Origin: Diphasiastrum complanatum
Lineage: Eukaryota; Streptophyta; Lycopodiopsida; Lycopodiales; Lycopodiaceae
Reading direction: 5' to 3'
Assembly (NCBI GenBank): GCA_029204225.1
Contig: CM055102.1
Span: forward strand, 46,516,998 to 46,580,997
Length of the DNA stretch: 64,000 nucleotides
Shown: positions 23,430 through 56,269 of the stretch, piece by piece
Position numbering within the stretch: the stretch's first letter is position 1
How the letters are laid out: every line of letters begins with the position of its first letter
Translations under genes and position numbers: made by a program
Notes under the pieces: generated by a model
Database searches by the model: none
What the model was told of the DNA's origin: nothing
Seen by the model: the letters and a program-made list of their open reading frames with translations, nothing else

Positions 23430-23935
23430 TTTTCAAGTCTATCACAACCTGTGAACATGCAAACAAACTGGCAGTGTTCTAACAATTTTCAAACGCTATG
23501 CCAAAACTGCTTGGTCCGGTCTTTGCTCAGACTAGTAAACAACCAGGAACAAAATAGATAATATGTCTTCGCTCAGACCATAAACAAAGTAACTACAAAG
23601 GTGTGAAGAACCTCTGCTCAGGCCAGCGACTTAACTAGCAGCCAAAAAATGTTTTACTTTAGCGAAGACCAGTGAACAATCACCCAACAAATATGTGAAT
23701 AACTTCCACTAAGATCAGCGACCACTCAAGAAGATGTGTTGTTCCTACACAGACCAATGAACAACCAAGAAGATAGAAATGATATGTACTGCTCCTGCTC
23801 AATCTGCCAACGAAGATGAAGTGTAGTACTGTTTTGGATAGCAAACAACCTATCAAACAATATGTGAATCGTATTGTTCTGGCTAGTGAACAATTTAGCA
23901 AACAATGTGTGAACTCTTGCTCTTAGATTAGTGTA
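23430..23935. repeat. Degenerate ~45 bp tandem array
   Basis: The word GCTCAGACCAGTGAACAACC and variants recur at about 45-46 bp spacing (23525, 23571, 23616 and further, more diverged). Each is followed by a AACAAATATGTGAA-like tail. No coding potential was seen. Confidence 0.55.
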
Positions 23936-23997
23936 AGTCAACTATCAATCAACGACCAGTTAATGCTCAAGACAATTAGCAGTTTCAACTATCAATT

Positions 23998-25265
23998 TGT
24001 TGCACACAAGCTGATAAAACCCTAAGTAAATACACAAAACTACCCAGCAGATTCGTCACTTTATTAATCTCAAGCAAATGTACACAGATCAACAAGCAAA
24101 CATGAGAGCTCTGCTGCAAGTCTCCTGTTGTAAAGCTAGCTTTACAATGCAAGCTTTACTTTCGGCGCCACTGGCGCCAGCATTGTCCCTGGCGCCAGTA
24201 GCGCCATTGCTGCTCCCAGCGCTGCCGGCGCCGGAGTCGGCACTGCTCCCCACGCCACTGTGACCAGAATCCAGCCGGCGCCAAGTTCCTATGGCTGAAA
24301 AACTTTGATCAGTTCTAGCGAAGTCCAGAGAGCTCGGATCGATGTGCAATCACCTCACACGATCTAGGCATGATTAAAGGAAGCCTGGCGATCAATAAAT
24401 TCTAGAGAGAGAAAACGTGCTTTATTAGAGCACTTGGTATGAGGGGAGGTGGCGAATCCCACCAGAACTATAGGGGAATGCGGGTTGTGACTCAGGGCGA
24501 GCTCCAACCAAGTCTCAGCTTCCCTTGCTGGAATGTTGTCCCGACGCCCGCCTTGGCATGCCAGCGCCCCGAAGACTAGGGTCGGTCACACACTTGGAAT
24601 GTAACCTTCTCAGATTTATTAATAAAGTGGGATTATTCTCAAACTGAATCTAATTACCTTCTGGGTTTCAATGTTCGGTAAAAGCGCCAATTGTAAGGCC
24701 GCTTCAAATCTTTTTGATCTGGCACTTAGCTGAGGGTCGTATCCCAAGACGCCAGCGGTATGCTGTCGAGACCATTCGGTCCAAGAACTGGTTGTCTTCA
24801 TATCTGTCGCCGCTTGTGGTTCCGAGTGTTCCTTGCATGAACGTGAATGGGTTAAGCTTTGGGGGAACGGGCTTTAACTTGTCGGCTGAGTTGGATGGCT
24901 TGCTTGGGTGGAAGTTACCTGTTTATGGTTGTCCAGTCTGGCGTGGCGCCGGGCTTCCAGCGCTCGTGACGAAGCTTTGAATTGGTTAAGTCTGATGTAA
25001 GTCAGATGACTTGCTTGGAATGGATGTTACTCGTTCGTGCAAGTCTCCTCGCAACCATAGCTGCTAGGAATCCGATCGGGAATGTTTGACAAGGCTCACA
25101 CTATATCCCCTCAAGCACCCCTTAACCCTCACACATCCTAACGTCGACATATGGCATGCATAGTCGACACTTGCCACTTGCCAATACCCTGACACATAGG
25201 CAAGTTAGTAGGTGGAGAGCATATGACCTGTCCTATTGACCTGCCCGTTGACCGTCCAGCAGCCT
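23998..25265 (-). repeat. Antisense chromovirus LTR interrupted by an insert
   Basis: 23998-24126 and 25038-25265 are, in reverse orientation, two consecutive parts of the LTR seen at 7227-7840. They join at the sequence that reads GGAGACTTGCAGCAGAG in the intact LTR. The minus-strand 3' terminus is TGCAACA. The outer (5') part of the LTR is missing, and no internal retrotransposon sequence is attached. Confidence 0.75.
24127..25037. mobile_element. 911 bp insert with 12 bp target duplication
   Basis: TGCAAGTCTCCT occurs at 24115-24126 and again at 25038-25049, once in the uninterrupted LTR, so it is a target-site duplication. The insert starts with a perfect 20 bp palindrome (24128-24147) and contains repeated GGCGCCA words (24165-24290). 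No terminal inverted repeat, poly(A) tail or transposase was seen. An 88-codon frame at 24714-24980 has no recognised domain. Class unknown. Confidence 0.6.
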
Positions 25266-25464
25266 TATGCTCAATTTAGCAAACAAACATCAAATTTTGA
25301 CGTTTACAAGGCAGCGGAAAATCTGCCTTTCAATGTCTGTCCAGTGACCTGCAAGAAAACAATCTCCACAAAAAATCGATGATCCTCAAGAACCAATTTT
25401 TCCAGCAAACCTGTTGTACGCACAAACACAATTTTTCTTCTCCAAATCCTGTCTTAGAACCCAC

Positions 25465-25476
25465 GCTCCAATACCA
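25465..25476 (-). other. Copia primer-binding site
   Basis: On the minus strand TGGTATTGGAGC directly follows the LTR end CCATCA. It is a variant of the initiator-tRNA-Met site. Confidence 0.7.
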
Positions 25477-25895
25477 TGATGGAATTATGTCTAATTCCTA
25501 GATCAGAGTTGACTATTACAAAATAGAACTCGCGCATACAATGATAAGACAAGTAGACGCACTGCTTAGTTTAAGGAGAAGAAAAATGATAAAAAGAGGA
25601 TGAATGAAAGAGGATCAAGAGGAGGACGGCGCCTACCCATACTTATATGCATTAGCAATGATGTATGCAAAAGCAACCTAAAAGCAATTACCAAATACAA
25701 GAGTCTAAATATGGGAAACACATCCTAGACCTAAAACTAGCAAAATGGTGCTTCATAAATAGCACATTAGCTATTGACTTGACTTTTACTAATTATTACC
25801 ATATATAGAAGAATGCCCCTAGTACTAGCTCACAAGTTGGCCCTTAATGTCCTAGATGACAATAAGTACATAATCAGTTAATCATTAGCATGTCA
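25477..25895 (-). repeat. Copia 5' LTR
   Basis: About 419 bp, ending on the minus strand in CATAATTCCATCA next to the primer site and starting near TGACATGCTAATG. Its head (TTGTCATCTAGGAC) resembles the plus-strand block near 14063. Confidence 0.6.
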
Positions 25896-25900
25896 CCAAT

Positions 25901-26846
25901 TGTGACAGCGCATCTTGATCTAGTACTTCCAAAATGTAGTTTTTTTAAGCCCTTCTTGTCCAAAAATACAAAAGAAATGACTTCAACAAAATATAAAGAA
26001 TTAGGATTATTAAAACTACATGTTCCAGAAAGTAAACAAGGAAAAACAATACGTCTCCTTACACTAGTCGATCCCAGATCCAATGCAATAGTCAAATTTG
26101 AATTATGAACATTGTCATGAAATATATGACAAGAAGTTCAAATCCATTAAAGAAAACAAAAAGTAGGTATTAAAAATTCAGCATAAAGTATATTAATTGC
26201 CTAAAAAACCAGCCTACACGTACCCTAGAAGGCTAAGAATCTTGAAAGAACATCACGAGAAAGAGCAATGAGTGTCCAACAAAAAACATAGAAACACACC
26301 AAACCATAAGCTAACAAATGAACATCTTCACTATCTATGCATACTCTAATTACATTAGGGTTGAGTCATTGATTTAAAAGGAAATGCAAAAGAAGGAATA
26401 TTGTTCCCTCAAAGAATAGTGTGTCCCTCCTCTAGAGGTTGAATTTGTCCTATGAATAAAAATAACCACTGGTGCAAAACGAATCACTGCCTTGTGAACA
26501 AAACACTAGTCCTGCCAAGTAAAATACGCTATAGGCCCATAAGCACTGAAGGTACTAAGTGCCCATAACAAGTAGCTAGAGAGACAATAAGGCTCAACCA
26601 TCCTATGATGGTGGCAGCACTAACTTATGAATAAGATCCTTGCTCAAAGTGATCGTGAGTAGCTCTGAGCTTGGTATTGGTCTTGCGATTGTTTGATGAG
26701 ACTACAATCCAATGATTTGTATGGTGTGCCACAACTTTTGAGATAGTGATTTAGTGTGTCACAAGTTTCTTCCATGTCATTAAAGACTTTCAATACTCCA
26801 ACAAGCTATCTCACCAAAATATGTGTTTCAAGGATAATTTCCACTG
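25901..26846. other. No recognisable gene
   Basis: About 0.95 kb of AT-rich sequence between the copia LTR and the antisense LINE. The part next to the LINE may be its 3' UTR. I see no coding or repeat structure. Confidence 0.45.
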
Positions 26847-29800
26847 TCAAATACTTGTGTTCTTGTGTAAACCCACTTTTGGCACCATGAAAAAAGTAGT
26901 TTTTCTCTTCTCTTGTGCTGCCACGCCTGCCGCTTCTCCTAGTGTGAAGGCAGAGGGAGGCAGTAGATCACCACGCGCGGGATCAGCAGCAACATCTGCC
27001 AAAGTACGAAGCCCATCTCAGGAGAGGACAATGTCAACACGCCTGCGGGAAGAGTGGGACGCGGTAGAAGGAAGGACATGAGACTGCTCTCTGAGGATAT
27101 GGAATCCTCCATCTCTGGCTTTAGCGACCGCTGCATCTCTCACAACATCATGCGTAGTTGTGCGCTCACTCCCAGAAGGACAGTGGAGGAGGTGGATAGC
27201 AAGAGCATCAATAGGGTGACCACAAACACATATGGAGATCCGAGAGACCCAAGACCGAAGGATGAGGTAGCCCCAAGCGAAGACAAAGAGCAGTGGTGAA
27301 GATGGCCGAAGACAACCGAAAGGAAGGAATAAAAGGCCGAGCTGACAGCCAAGCCCCCGCACAAGAAAGAAGCCGAGCTCAATGCAACGCCGAAGGAGCC
27401 TCAAAGAGCATGCTAGAAAGGGTTTGCTTGTGCATGCGCTCCAAGAGGGTCTCTTGCAGGTGATTTGAGCTGAAAGTGAGGAGTTGCTCAAAAGGAGGAA
27501 GAAATGCTTGGGCAGAGAGGGGGAGCAACTCCCGCGCAGCGATAAGAAGGTGCTGAAAAGGCAGAGAACCGCTATCCACACGAGCAATGCAATCCGCCAA
27601 GAGAAGGCGAAGCCAGAAAGGAACCGAGAAAACAAAGCAGGGGTGACGAGAGCCCAGCTCCGAAGAAAAGTTGTAGGTGCAGAAGAAACCGTAGAGAGAA
27701 GACCCACACCTCGATAAGAAATGGGTAACTGAGCCTGGTTCCGAGCTGAAAAGGTCTCCACACCATCCAAAGAACCAGGGCCCAAAAGGCGGCCAAAAAC
27801 ATCCATAATAGAGTTGTCAAAGGAAGAGAGAAGATGCAGAAAGTCCTGAGTAGGGGGGAAAGTCCGCAGCAGATAAGGACGTTGGATAAAGCAAGACGTC
27901 AAGATGCCAAACGCGACCTGAGTGTCGCCCAACCGAGGAAGCAGATCTGAATGAGCAACATCCTCCTGGAGAGCCTCACCAAAAAAAGAAGAGCTGAAGA
28001 AAGCAGAACCAAAAGGAACACCCGAAGGAGCAAGGAAGCCTTGAGGAGGAGAAAAGTCCGGGGGAAAACCTGCCGGAGACCACACTGAACACTTGCAAGG
28101 TTGAATAGACAAACCAAGAGAAGCCAACTGCTCAGAAAAATGATGAAAGGTGTGGAGCACCGTAGGAGTAGGATCAACAATATGAGTGTCATCAGCAACC
28201 GAAGGAAATAAGCAGGAGGGAAAGGCCTCTGCAGAAGCTCGAAGGGCACGGAAATGAGCCAGAGCGAAAAGAGGACCACCCAAAGGATCACCTTGACGAG
28301 TACCTGCTGCAAACTGGATAGTAGAAAGATCCCCAAAGCGCACATGGTGACTGTAAAAGAGGGGAGTCTCAGTAGCATAGAACAACCGCACAAATGGGAT
28401 AAGCTAAGCCAACTCACCACCAACCGCCCGCAGCTCCCGAAACATCATAGCTCTAGAAGTAGAGTTAAAAGCATTGGAAACATCCACTTGGAGAACAACC
28501 CAGTCAGGATGGAGATCAAGTGTGGCACGCAAACCATGATTGACAGCTTCACAGCCGCCAGGAGTAGAGACGCCAAACTGATAAGGGGAGAGAAAAGAGG
28601 CGAAAATCTATTGAAACTGAAAACAGATAGAGCGACTTACAAGACGGAGGAGGACTTCGTCAACAGCCATAGGACGGACGCCACCCAAGGCTTTAGTCAT
28701 GGCGATCAAACAAGACGCAGATAAAAGACGTGCAACAGAAGAAGGAATGTGACCAGAGGCGATAAAGAGTAGACCTGAAAGAGTTGAACAAAGCCACTAG
28801 CAGAGTCATCAGGCGAAAACCAATCACGTAGGTGTTCATAGACCAAACCGAAGGGACCACCAACAGCAAGACGAGGACTACGATGGAAGGAACGAGAGAA
28901 AGAATCACGATCAAGCACCAAGTCAACATCAGGCACAAAGTCCTCCACAAACAAGAGAAGAACGCCTTCAGAAGCAGGGTGAAGAGCTTGGAGAGTAGCA
29001 ACAGTATCAGCAGAAGAGGGAGCGAGTGTGAGAGGAGCTAAAGCTCGAGCTGCATGAGAATACTCACCAACTTGCCTGAGATGAAGGGTACGACGAAGGA
29101 GGCGGTGGAGAGGTGGGGCGCCTTGAGGCTGAGAGTCCTGTGAGTTGTGGGCAGCAAGTGCCTGACAGCGGGCAAAGTGTTCATCATGAAGCGTTTCCCA
29201 GTCTCCTGATAGAAAGCGACGAAGGCGTGCACGAGTTTCTCTATGACTAGCATCCCCACCCCTCAGAGGGAGGACTAGGCACCAAAGGGGAAAAAGAAGA
29301 AACAGATTCCAAGCCGCAATGTCAAAGGGGTCAAAAGCCAAGCGATCAAGAGGAAGACGCATAGCAAGTTGAGTTTCACGACGAGCGAGGGGAATATGAA
29401 GGTAGAGCCTTGGACGAGGGAAGCCCAAGTGAAAAGTGTCGAGGACGTCAAGGGAAGAAATCCAAGACCAAGCTGAAGCAGAGGGCGAATGAGGTGTTGA
29501 GAGAGGAGGGCGATCTTGAGATGACTGAAGCAGCGCAGGACAAGAACGTTGGTGACGGGCAAGACCTCCTCTAGGAGAGAAGAAACGACCACAAGCAAGG
29601 CAAGGAACCCGTTCAGGGGGTTGAGAAGGCAATGCAACAAGGGTCGAGGGAGGTTCACAACCAAGTGAGGGGGCAACAGTGCCATGGGAAGAGTTGGCCG
29701 AAGGAGGAACAGAGGGTGTTGAGGCAAGCGTGGAACCATCAGCAAAAAGCACAGCCTGACGCGAACGAGGAGGGGACTCTGGAGGAGGAGAGACAGTGGA

Positions 29801-29887
29801 AGCAGGTCGTTTGTTACTGAGAGGACGAAGGCGAGATGTCCGAAGCCATGAAAACAACTGTACAAAGGGATCCCTGTGATGGACCAC
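26847..29887 (-). pseudogene. LINE with N-terminal zinc finger, RT and restriction-like endonuclease
   Basis: One long antisense protein. From the ATG at 29887 it has a proline/serine-rich N-terminus, then a zinc finger CLACGRFFSPRGGLARHQRSC (C96, C99, H112, C116 of this frame). An alpha-helical region follows up to GGPFGLVYEHLRDWF. A frameshift near 28770 leads to the RT proper: GGVRPMAV (28680), the first catalytic Asp in LQVDVSNAFNS (near 28490), and SVADDTHIV (near 28190). The C-terminus has a Cys-Cys-His-Cys knuckle (CVCG...HLLHC, near 27150) and an endonuclease-like ending RRRVDIVLS, stop, DGLRTLADVAADPARGD. There is no APE domain. In-frame stops are at about 28610, 28412 and 27018-27020. 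The order matches R2/NeSL/HERO-like LINEs, which cut a specific or semi-specific target. Confidence 0.8.
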
Positions 29888-29888
29888 C

Positions 29889-30290
29889 TCACAACTGAAC
29901 TGAGATCTTTTTTATATTTTTTGATTTTTCTTCACATGGAATGTCGTTAACCTCGATGGAGCCGTCGGCCATTGTAAACCTTTTGCAATAGATTCCGAAG
30001 AACTTGCCTAAACAAAAATGCCCACCAAAACTCTGAAAGACCACCAATAGGAATTTTTCTGAAAGCTCTACCTCTGCTCCTTTGCTGCCAAGTGAGAGAT
30101 CGTCTTCAGGTAGTTGCAGTCGGTATGATACACCATATTCTTCTAAATACGATGGGAAGTACTTCTCAAGGTAGCCTCTACCAGCGAATAGCTTGCCCAC
30201 AGCCAAATGCGCCCTAATACCTGCCGAAAATGATTGCTTGGGAAGCTCGAAGACCAGAGAAAAGGCAACTGCAGATCATCAATTGTTAGC
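29889..30290 (-). pseudogene. Unidentified coding-like fragment
   Basis: The minus-strand frame has the composition of a real globular protein. It runs FSLVFELPKQSFSAGIRAHL, then AVGKLFAGRGYLEKYFPSYL and YGVSYRLQLPEDDLSLGSKG. A CAG-type splice acceptor could lie near 30276, just before it. It stops at the 5' edge of the antisense LINE, which may have inserted into or next to it. I do not recognise the family. It could be an exon of a broken host gene or a captured fragment. A second short coding-like piece on the same strand lies near 31350-31400 (FEFYDMVEELVKLVKRMDQ), beyond the solo LTR. Confidence 0.4.
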
Positions 30291-30443
30291 TTTAGCACTG
30301 CGGTATATGTATGTCTTGATTAGTTGTAGAGATGTGATGCCAGCTCCCATATAACACTCTAAAGCCTGCTTTGTCTGTTCACGATAGTAATCTATGCGTG
30401 GTTAGTTCGATAGTCTGCCACTTCTTTCTTCTTGAAGAGTTAC

Positions 30444-30871
30444 TATAACGTCCAACACACACTGGATACAATCCTAAGCATGCTAATACAAGCAAACACA
30501 AAGGGAACAGATGGTGGACAAACCAACCCAACCAAACCTAGATCGAACAGATTTAGCCCCCAAGCTATGGATCAATCTCAATGAGGAATGAGGAATCACT
30601 CTAGCAACATGTAGCTACCAATCATGCAATCAAGCATACACTAGTGAGAGCCCAATAGGTATACTTATACCCTCCAAGGCCCATGCACCACTAGTAGTGC
30701 ATTGTGAGACCTCACTGGACACCTCTGCAGCCTATCTGGGCCTCGTCATTTAATTATGACCTTATACACATAAGGGTCCCAATTCCCTTGTAGTCACAAT
30801 TAACTTACGGGTTGTTGGTCTACTGATCTCTAGCATGGACACGCTACCCGAGACCAGACATGGGCATGACA
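30444..30871 (-). repeat. Solo LTR with exact target-site duplication
   Basis: 428 bp, reverse complement of the plus-strand LTR at 4875-5429, with ends TGTCATGCCC and CGTTATA. GTTAC flanks it on both sides (30439-30443 and 30872-30876), a perfect 5 bp duplication. It therefore arose by recombination between two LTRs of one inserted element. Confidence 0.88.
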
Positions 30872-30876
30872 GTTAC

Positions 30877-32169
30877 CTTCTGAAGTATTCCACGACCTAT
30901 TCCAAACCCAAAACCACCTTCTAACTTATGCCCTTAGATTCCTGCTATACTTACTTATCCAATTCTTGATAATCACACTCCCTTGTTTAATTCTATTTCA
31001 GTTCCGTAGTTGAGTCTTCCTAAGCTCCAAGGTAAAGCATGACAGAAGCTAATTGGACGTATATATCTTTCTCAGGGCAAACAAGACGAGAACACCCAGC
31101 TTACCTATTTAAAACAACGAGCTTCTAAATTCTCCTTCCACAAGAAGGTTGAAAGCTTGAAATATTATCTGAGCACTGCAGTTTCCATTAGAAACAAAGT
31201 GCATCTGACCTGCAAAAGACAGGCCTGCCGCCTGATCGCTGGTTGGTTTTTGCCTACCCTACCTACTGCGACCTTGCTGTTTTGTGGGCATCAGCAATTT
31301 TGCCACCTGTTGCTCCATCGCTACCTCTCTGGCCTATTTCTGGCTTTGATCCATCCTCTTCACAAGCTTAACCAATTCTTCTACCATATCATAGAACTCA
31401 AATGACCCTTACCACCATGAGAGCTCACTAAAAAGACCATTCTCCGTCATAGCGGCAGCTGAGGCCCATATCAATATTTGTGCTTGAAAAGCGTAAGCGT
31501 GCAATAATAAACCAGGGTATTAGAATACAAAAATATTAGAGAGCGAGTGGTGAACATGGAACAAGAAATAGCAAAGGAACGAATGAACTTACTAGTAGTC
31601 CTGAAAGCTTATTCAATTAAAAGTGACGGTGGGAGTAGATATCATTATTCTGGATGTTGTTGTTCGTCTTGGGCAGGTAGCTTCAATCGGATTGATCAAC
31701 AATGATGATAAACAAATAAATGTGTTTCCTCCGCTTTTAGCTTAGATTGTTGGCAACCCCTCTCCATGTTCCATCTTGCCAGATGCAAGAAGGCAGATGT
31801 AAAACTCCGCTTTAAGATGCCAAACAGCCTTCTTAGTGTTTTGTTTTTCGGCCCACCATTGTTATTTTTTGGCCCATTTTTCTAATTCAATTTCTTAGCT
31901 TTGTGGCTATAGCTATATTAGTAAGGGCCTGTCCCACCAACCCGTTTAGCTTAACTAAGATAACAGAGGCCCCACCAGCTGTTAACTTTAGTTGTTGCCA
32001 GCCGTTAACTTTAGCCATTGCCAATTAACCAACCATTAAAAGATAACGGGTGTAGTAGTGCCAAGATAGTGACACCTCAGAAAGTCACTTAGCTTAACGG
32101 TTGACTGCAAGAGTGCACATTTTCAACTATTTGCAAAATGTCATAGAATTATGGACAGCAGGGCACAAT
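30877..32169. other. No clear gene
   Basis: About 1.3 kb. It holds the short coding-like piece near 31350-31400 on the minus strand mentioned for the neighbouring fragment. Otherwise I see no domain or repeat except a TTAACTTTAG-containing direct repeat near 31980-32010. Confidence 0.4.
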
Positions 32170-32877
32170 GGTGAAAACTGCAGTCGAAACAAGCATACTT
32201 AATTGTGACCCATTAGGGAACATGCAAAAGGCAAGTGGGGCCGCAAGTGCCAGTTAAGGTGAACAGAGTCTCAATTACACAAGCAATACTTAAGTATTGC
32301 CAATGGGTTGATGGGAACAAGCCCTAAGCTATTGGGACGATTTGCTAAAATATGACTTGTCTCTGTTAAGTAGATTTTTTATTTTTCTTAAAATGCAGTC
32401 ATTGTGCTTTTATTTTCTTAACCACCAAAATGTATCTAGAGACAATGCTTCTTGTGATTTTTTAGATCACCCTGTCATGATGATTGACAATTGTAGAGGG
32501 CGTGTCACATATTTTTTATTGGTGAAAACTGCAGTCGGAACAAGCATACTTAATTGTGACCCATTAGGGAACATGCAAAAGGCAAGTGGGGCCGCAAGTG
32601 CCAGTTAAGGTGAACAGAGTCTCAGTTACACAAGCAATACTTAAGTATTGCCAATGGGTTGATGGGAACAAGCCCTAAGCTATTGGGACGATCTGCTAAA
32701 AGATGACTTGTCTCTATTAAGTGAACAGATTTTTTATTTTTCTTAAAATGCAATCATTGTGCTTTTATTTTCTTAACCACCAAAATGTATCTAAAGACAA
32801 TGCTTCTTGTGATTTTTTAGATCACCCTGTCATGATAATTGACGATTGTAGAGGGCGTGTCACATATTTTTTATTGG
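32170..32877. repeat. 351 bp tandem duplication
   Basis: 32170-32520 is repeated at 32521-32877, starting GGTGAAAACTGCAGTCG in both. The copies differ by only a few substitutions and a 5-6 bp insertion in the second, so the duplication is fairly young. The unit is not obviously coding. Confidence 0.85.
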
Positions 32878-33850
32878 GCTTGAGAAATAGGCAAAGAAAG
32901 AGCTATTGAGGTTTGCTTGCAACTGTTCCATGATATTGGAACATTGTTGATGAAGAATGTAAATCTAGATGTGGATCTACTAGTGTCTACATCTCCTGCC
33001 CAGCTTGCATCTGAATAACCATTGAATATGTTGAGTTTGTCGTTGTCGACTGCTCCATAACAAATGCATATGTCCATCGTAGCTCGAATATATCTCATAA
33101 CTATAACAAGAGCTTTCCAATGTATAATATTTGAATTAGCCATGTATTGGCTTAGGGAACTGACTACAAAAGCTATGTCTAGTCTATTACAGATCATTGC
33201 ATACAAGAGAGAACCTATTATCAAATGATATGGGTACTCTCACATCTGCTCCTTTTTTTTTTTGGTCTAAGGACATTGGTCCTTCGACAATTTGAGTCAT
33301 GGGTGGCAACCTTTGCTCTCTATTTCTACGGATATGAATACCGAGATAGTAATGAGCTTCGTCTAGATTTGTCATGTCCAATTCTGAGGATAACATTTGT
33401 TTCACATCTTTTATCAATTCAACATTGTCATTGAATAATAGTGTGTCATCCACATACAAGGTAATAATAATAAAAGAATGTTGCACTAACTTGAAATAGA
33501 CATTTGAATATGAAGTGCTTGGATTATAACCATGTTTGATAATAAAACTGTTAATCCTATGAAACCAAACTCTAGCAAATTGCTTCAGGCCGTAAAGTGC
33601 TCTTTGGAGTTTGCATACATGAATTTTTTTGTCGTTGATTAGATAAACTTCAGGTTGTATCATGTAGATATTTTTTTCGATAACTCCATTCAAATAGGCT
33701 GTCTGTACATTTATCTGATGTATCTCCAAATCTGTTGCAGCAATAGAAGAATTTTGATTGAAGACTACTTAACTACCGGATTAAAAGTTTTAGTGTAGTC
33801 AATATTCAGGATTTGAAAAAATCCTCTTGCAACCAAAGAAACTTTGTATG
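32878..33850 (-). pseudogene. Copia RT-RNase H fragment
   Basis: Antisense. The RT half (33187-33729) reads HQINVQTAYLNGVIEKNIYM, VCKLQRALYGLKQFARVWF and the catalytic TLYVDDTLLF near 33430-33455; the usual Asp of the DVKTAFLNG block is Asn here. RNase H (32871-33224) has GSLLYAMICNRLDIAFVVS, then GYSDASWAGDVDTSRSTS and ISWNSCKQTSIALS. It is cut on the left at the tandem duplication and on the right near 33850. The two halves lie in different frames. Confidence 0.88.
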
Positions 33851-34149
33851 CCAAGCTCACCAACTAGCCAAGTGTGGAAAGATAAGTGAGTAATTCATTC
33901 CCCAATAATTTTATTTTTGGCAAATGTAGTAATTTTTATGCTTCAATTTCATCAAGTGAAGCCTATTATTTGCTTTAAGTTCTTGTTTTGTTTTTTTCAT
34001 AAACAGATTAAAATCCTTTATTAAAAAAGTCAAATAATTAGCTATTGACATAGCTAGCAATAGTAAATACGAATGAGTTTGTAAGAAGACTCTTTCTGAG
34101 GCTGAGGTGTGAAACGAGAAAAGGGAAAATAAAAAAGAGAGCAAAATGT

Positions 34150-34297
34150 TTAGCGAAGTTAGTGGAGAGACGGACCGACTCCTGACGCAAAGCATATAAC
34201 ATCTTGCGTGATGGAGATCTGCAGTTGAACGCTCGTCGTACCTTGCTATCTCTAGATTGTGTCGCTCTTTCTGCTGAGTTTGCCCCGAGCAGCGATC
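34150..34297 (+). promoter_or_regulatory. Probable centrin 5' UTR with a 5-codon upstream ORF
   Basis: The sequence upstream of the centrin start codon contains one upstream ATG at 34211 that opens a five-codon frame ending at TGA (34226-34228), in front of the main ATG at 34298. No convincing TATA box could be picked. The transcription start is unknown, so inclusion of the upstream ORF in the mRNA is inferred. Confidence 0.4.

Positions 34298-56269
<21,972 letters not shown>

Larger units (their letters stand above)
17899..25895 (-). mobile_element. Nested antisense Ty1/copia element
   Basis: The outer limits are LTR sequences in direct orientation: a short piece at 17900-17987 and a longer one at 25477-25895, sharing about 88 bp beginning TGATGGAATTATG. 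Between them, on the minus strand, come 5' leader, gag, protease, integrase, RT and partial RNase H in copia order. The pentamer CCAAT flanks both ends (17894-17898, with one extra T before the LTR, and 25896-25900), a possible target duplication. Between gag and leader lie a gag-only gypsy element (21353-23424), a 45 bp tandem array and an antisense chromovirus LTR. Confidence 0.7.

Noticed and set aside
24714-24980. 88-codon frame inside the 911 bp insert
   Set aside because: No family recognised; kept only as part of the insert description.
23993-25276. CAATT pentamers flanking the antisense chromovirus LTR as a target duplication
   Set aside because: The right pentamer does not lie next to an LTR start (no TG terminus), and the LTR is truncated, so the match is probably chance.
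27484-28724. Plus-strand open frames opposite the RLE LINE
   Set aside because: They are shadows of the GC-rich antisense coding sequence, whose motifs are clear on the minus strand.
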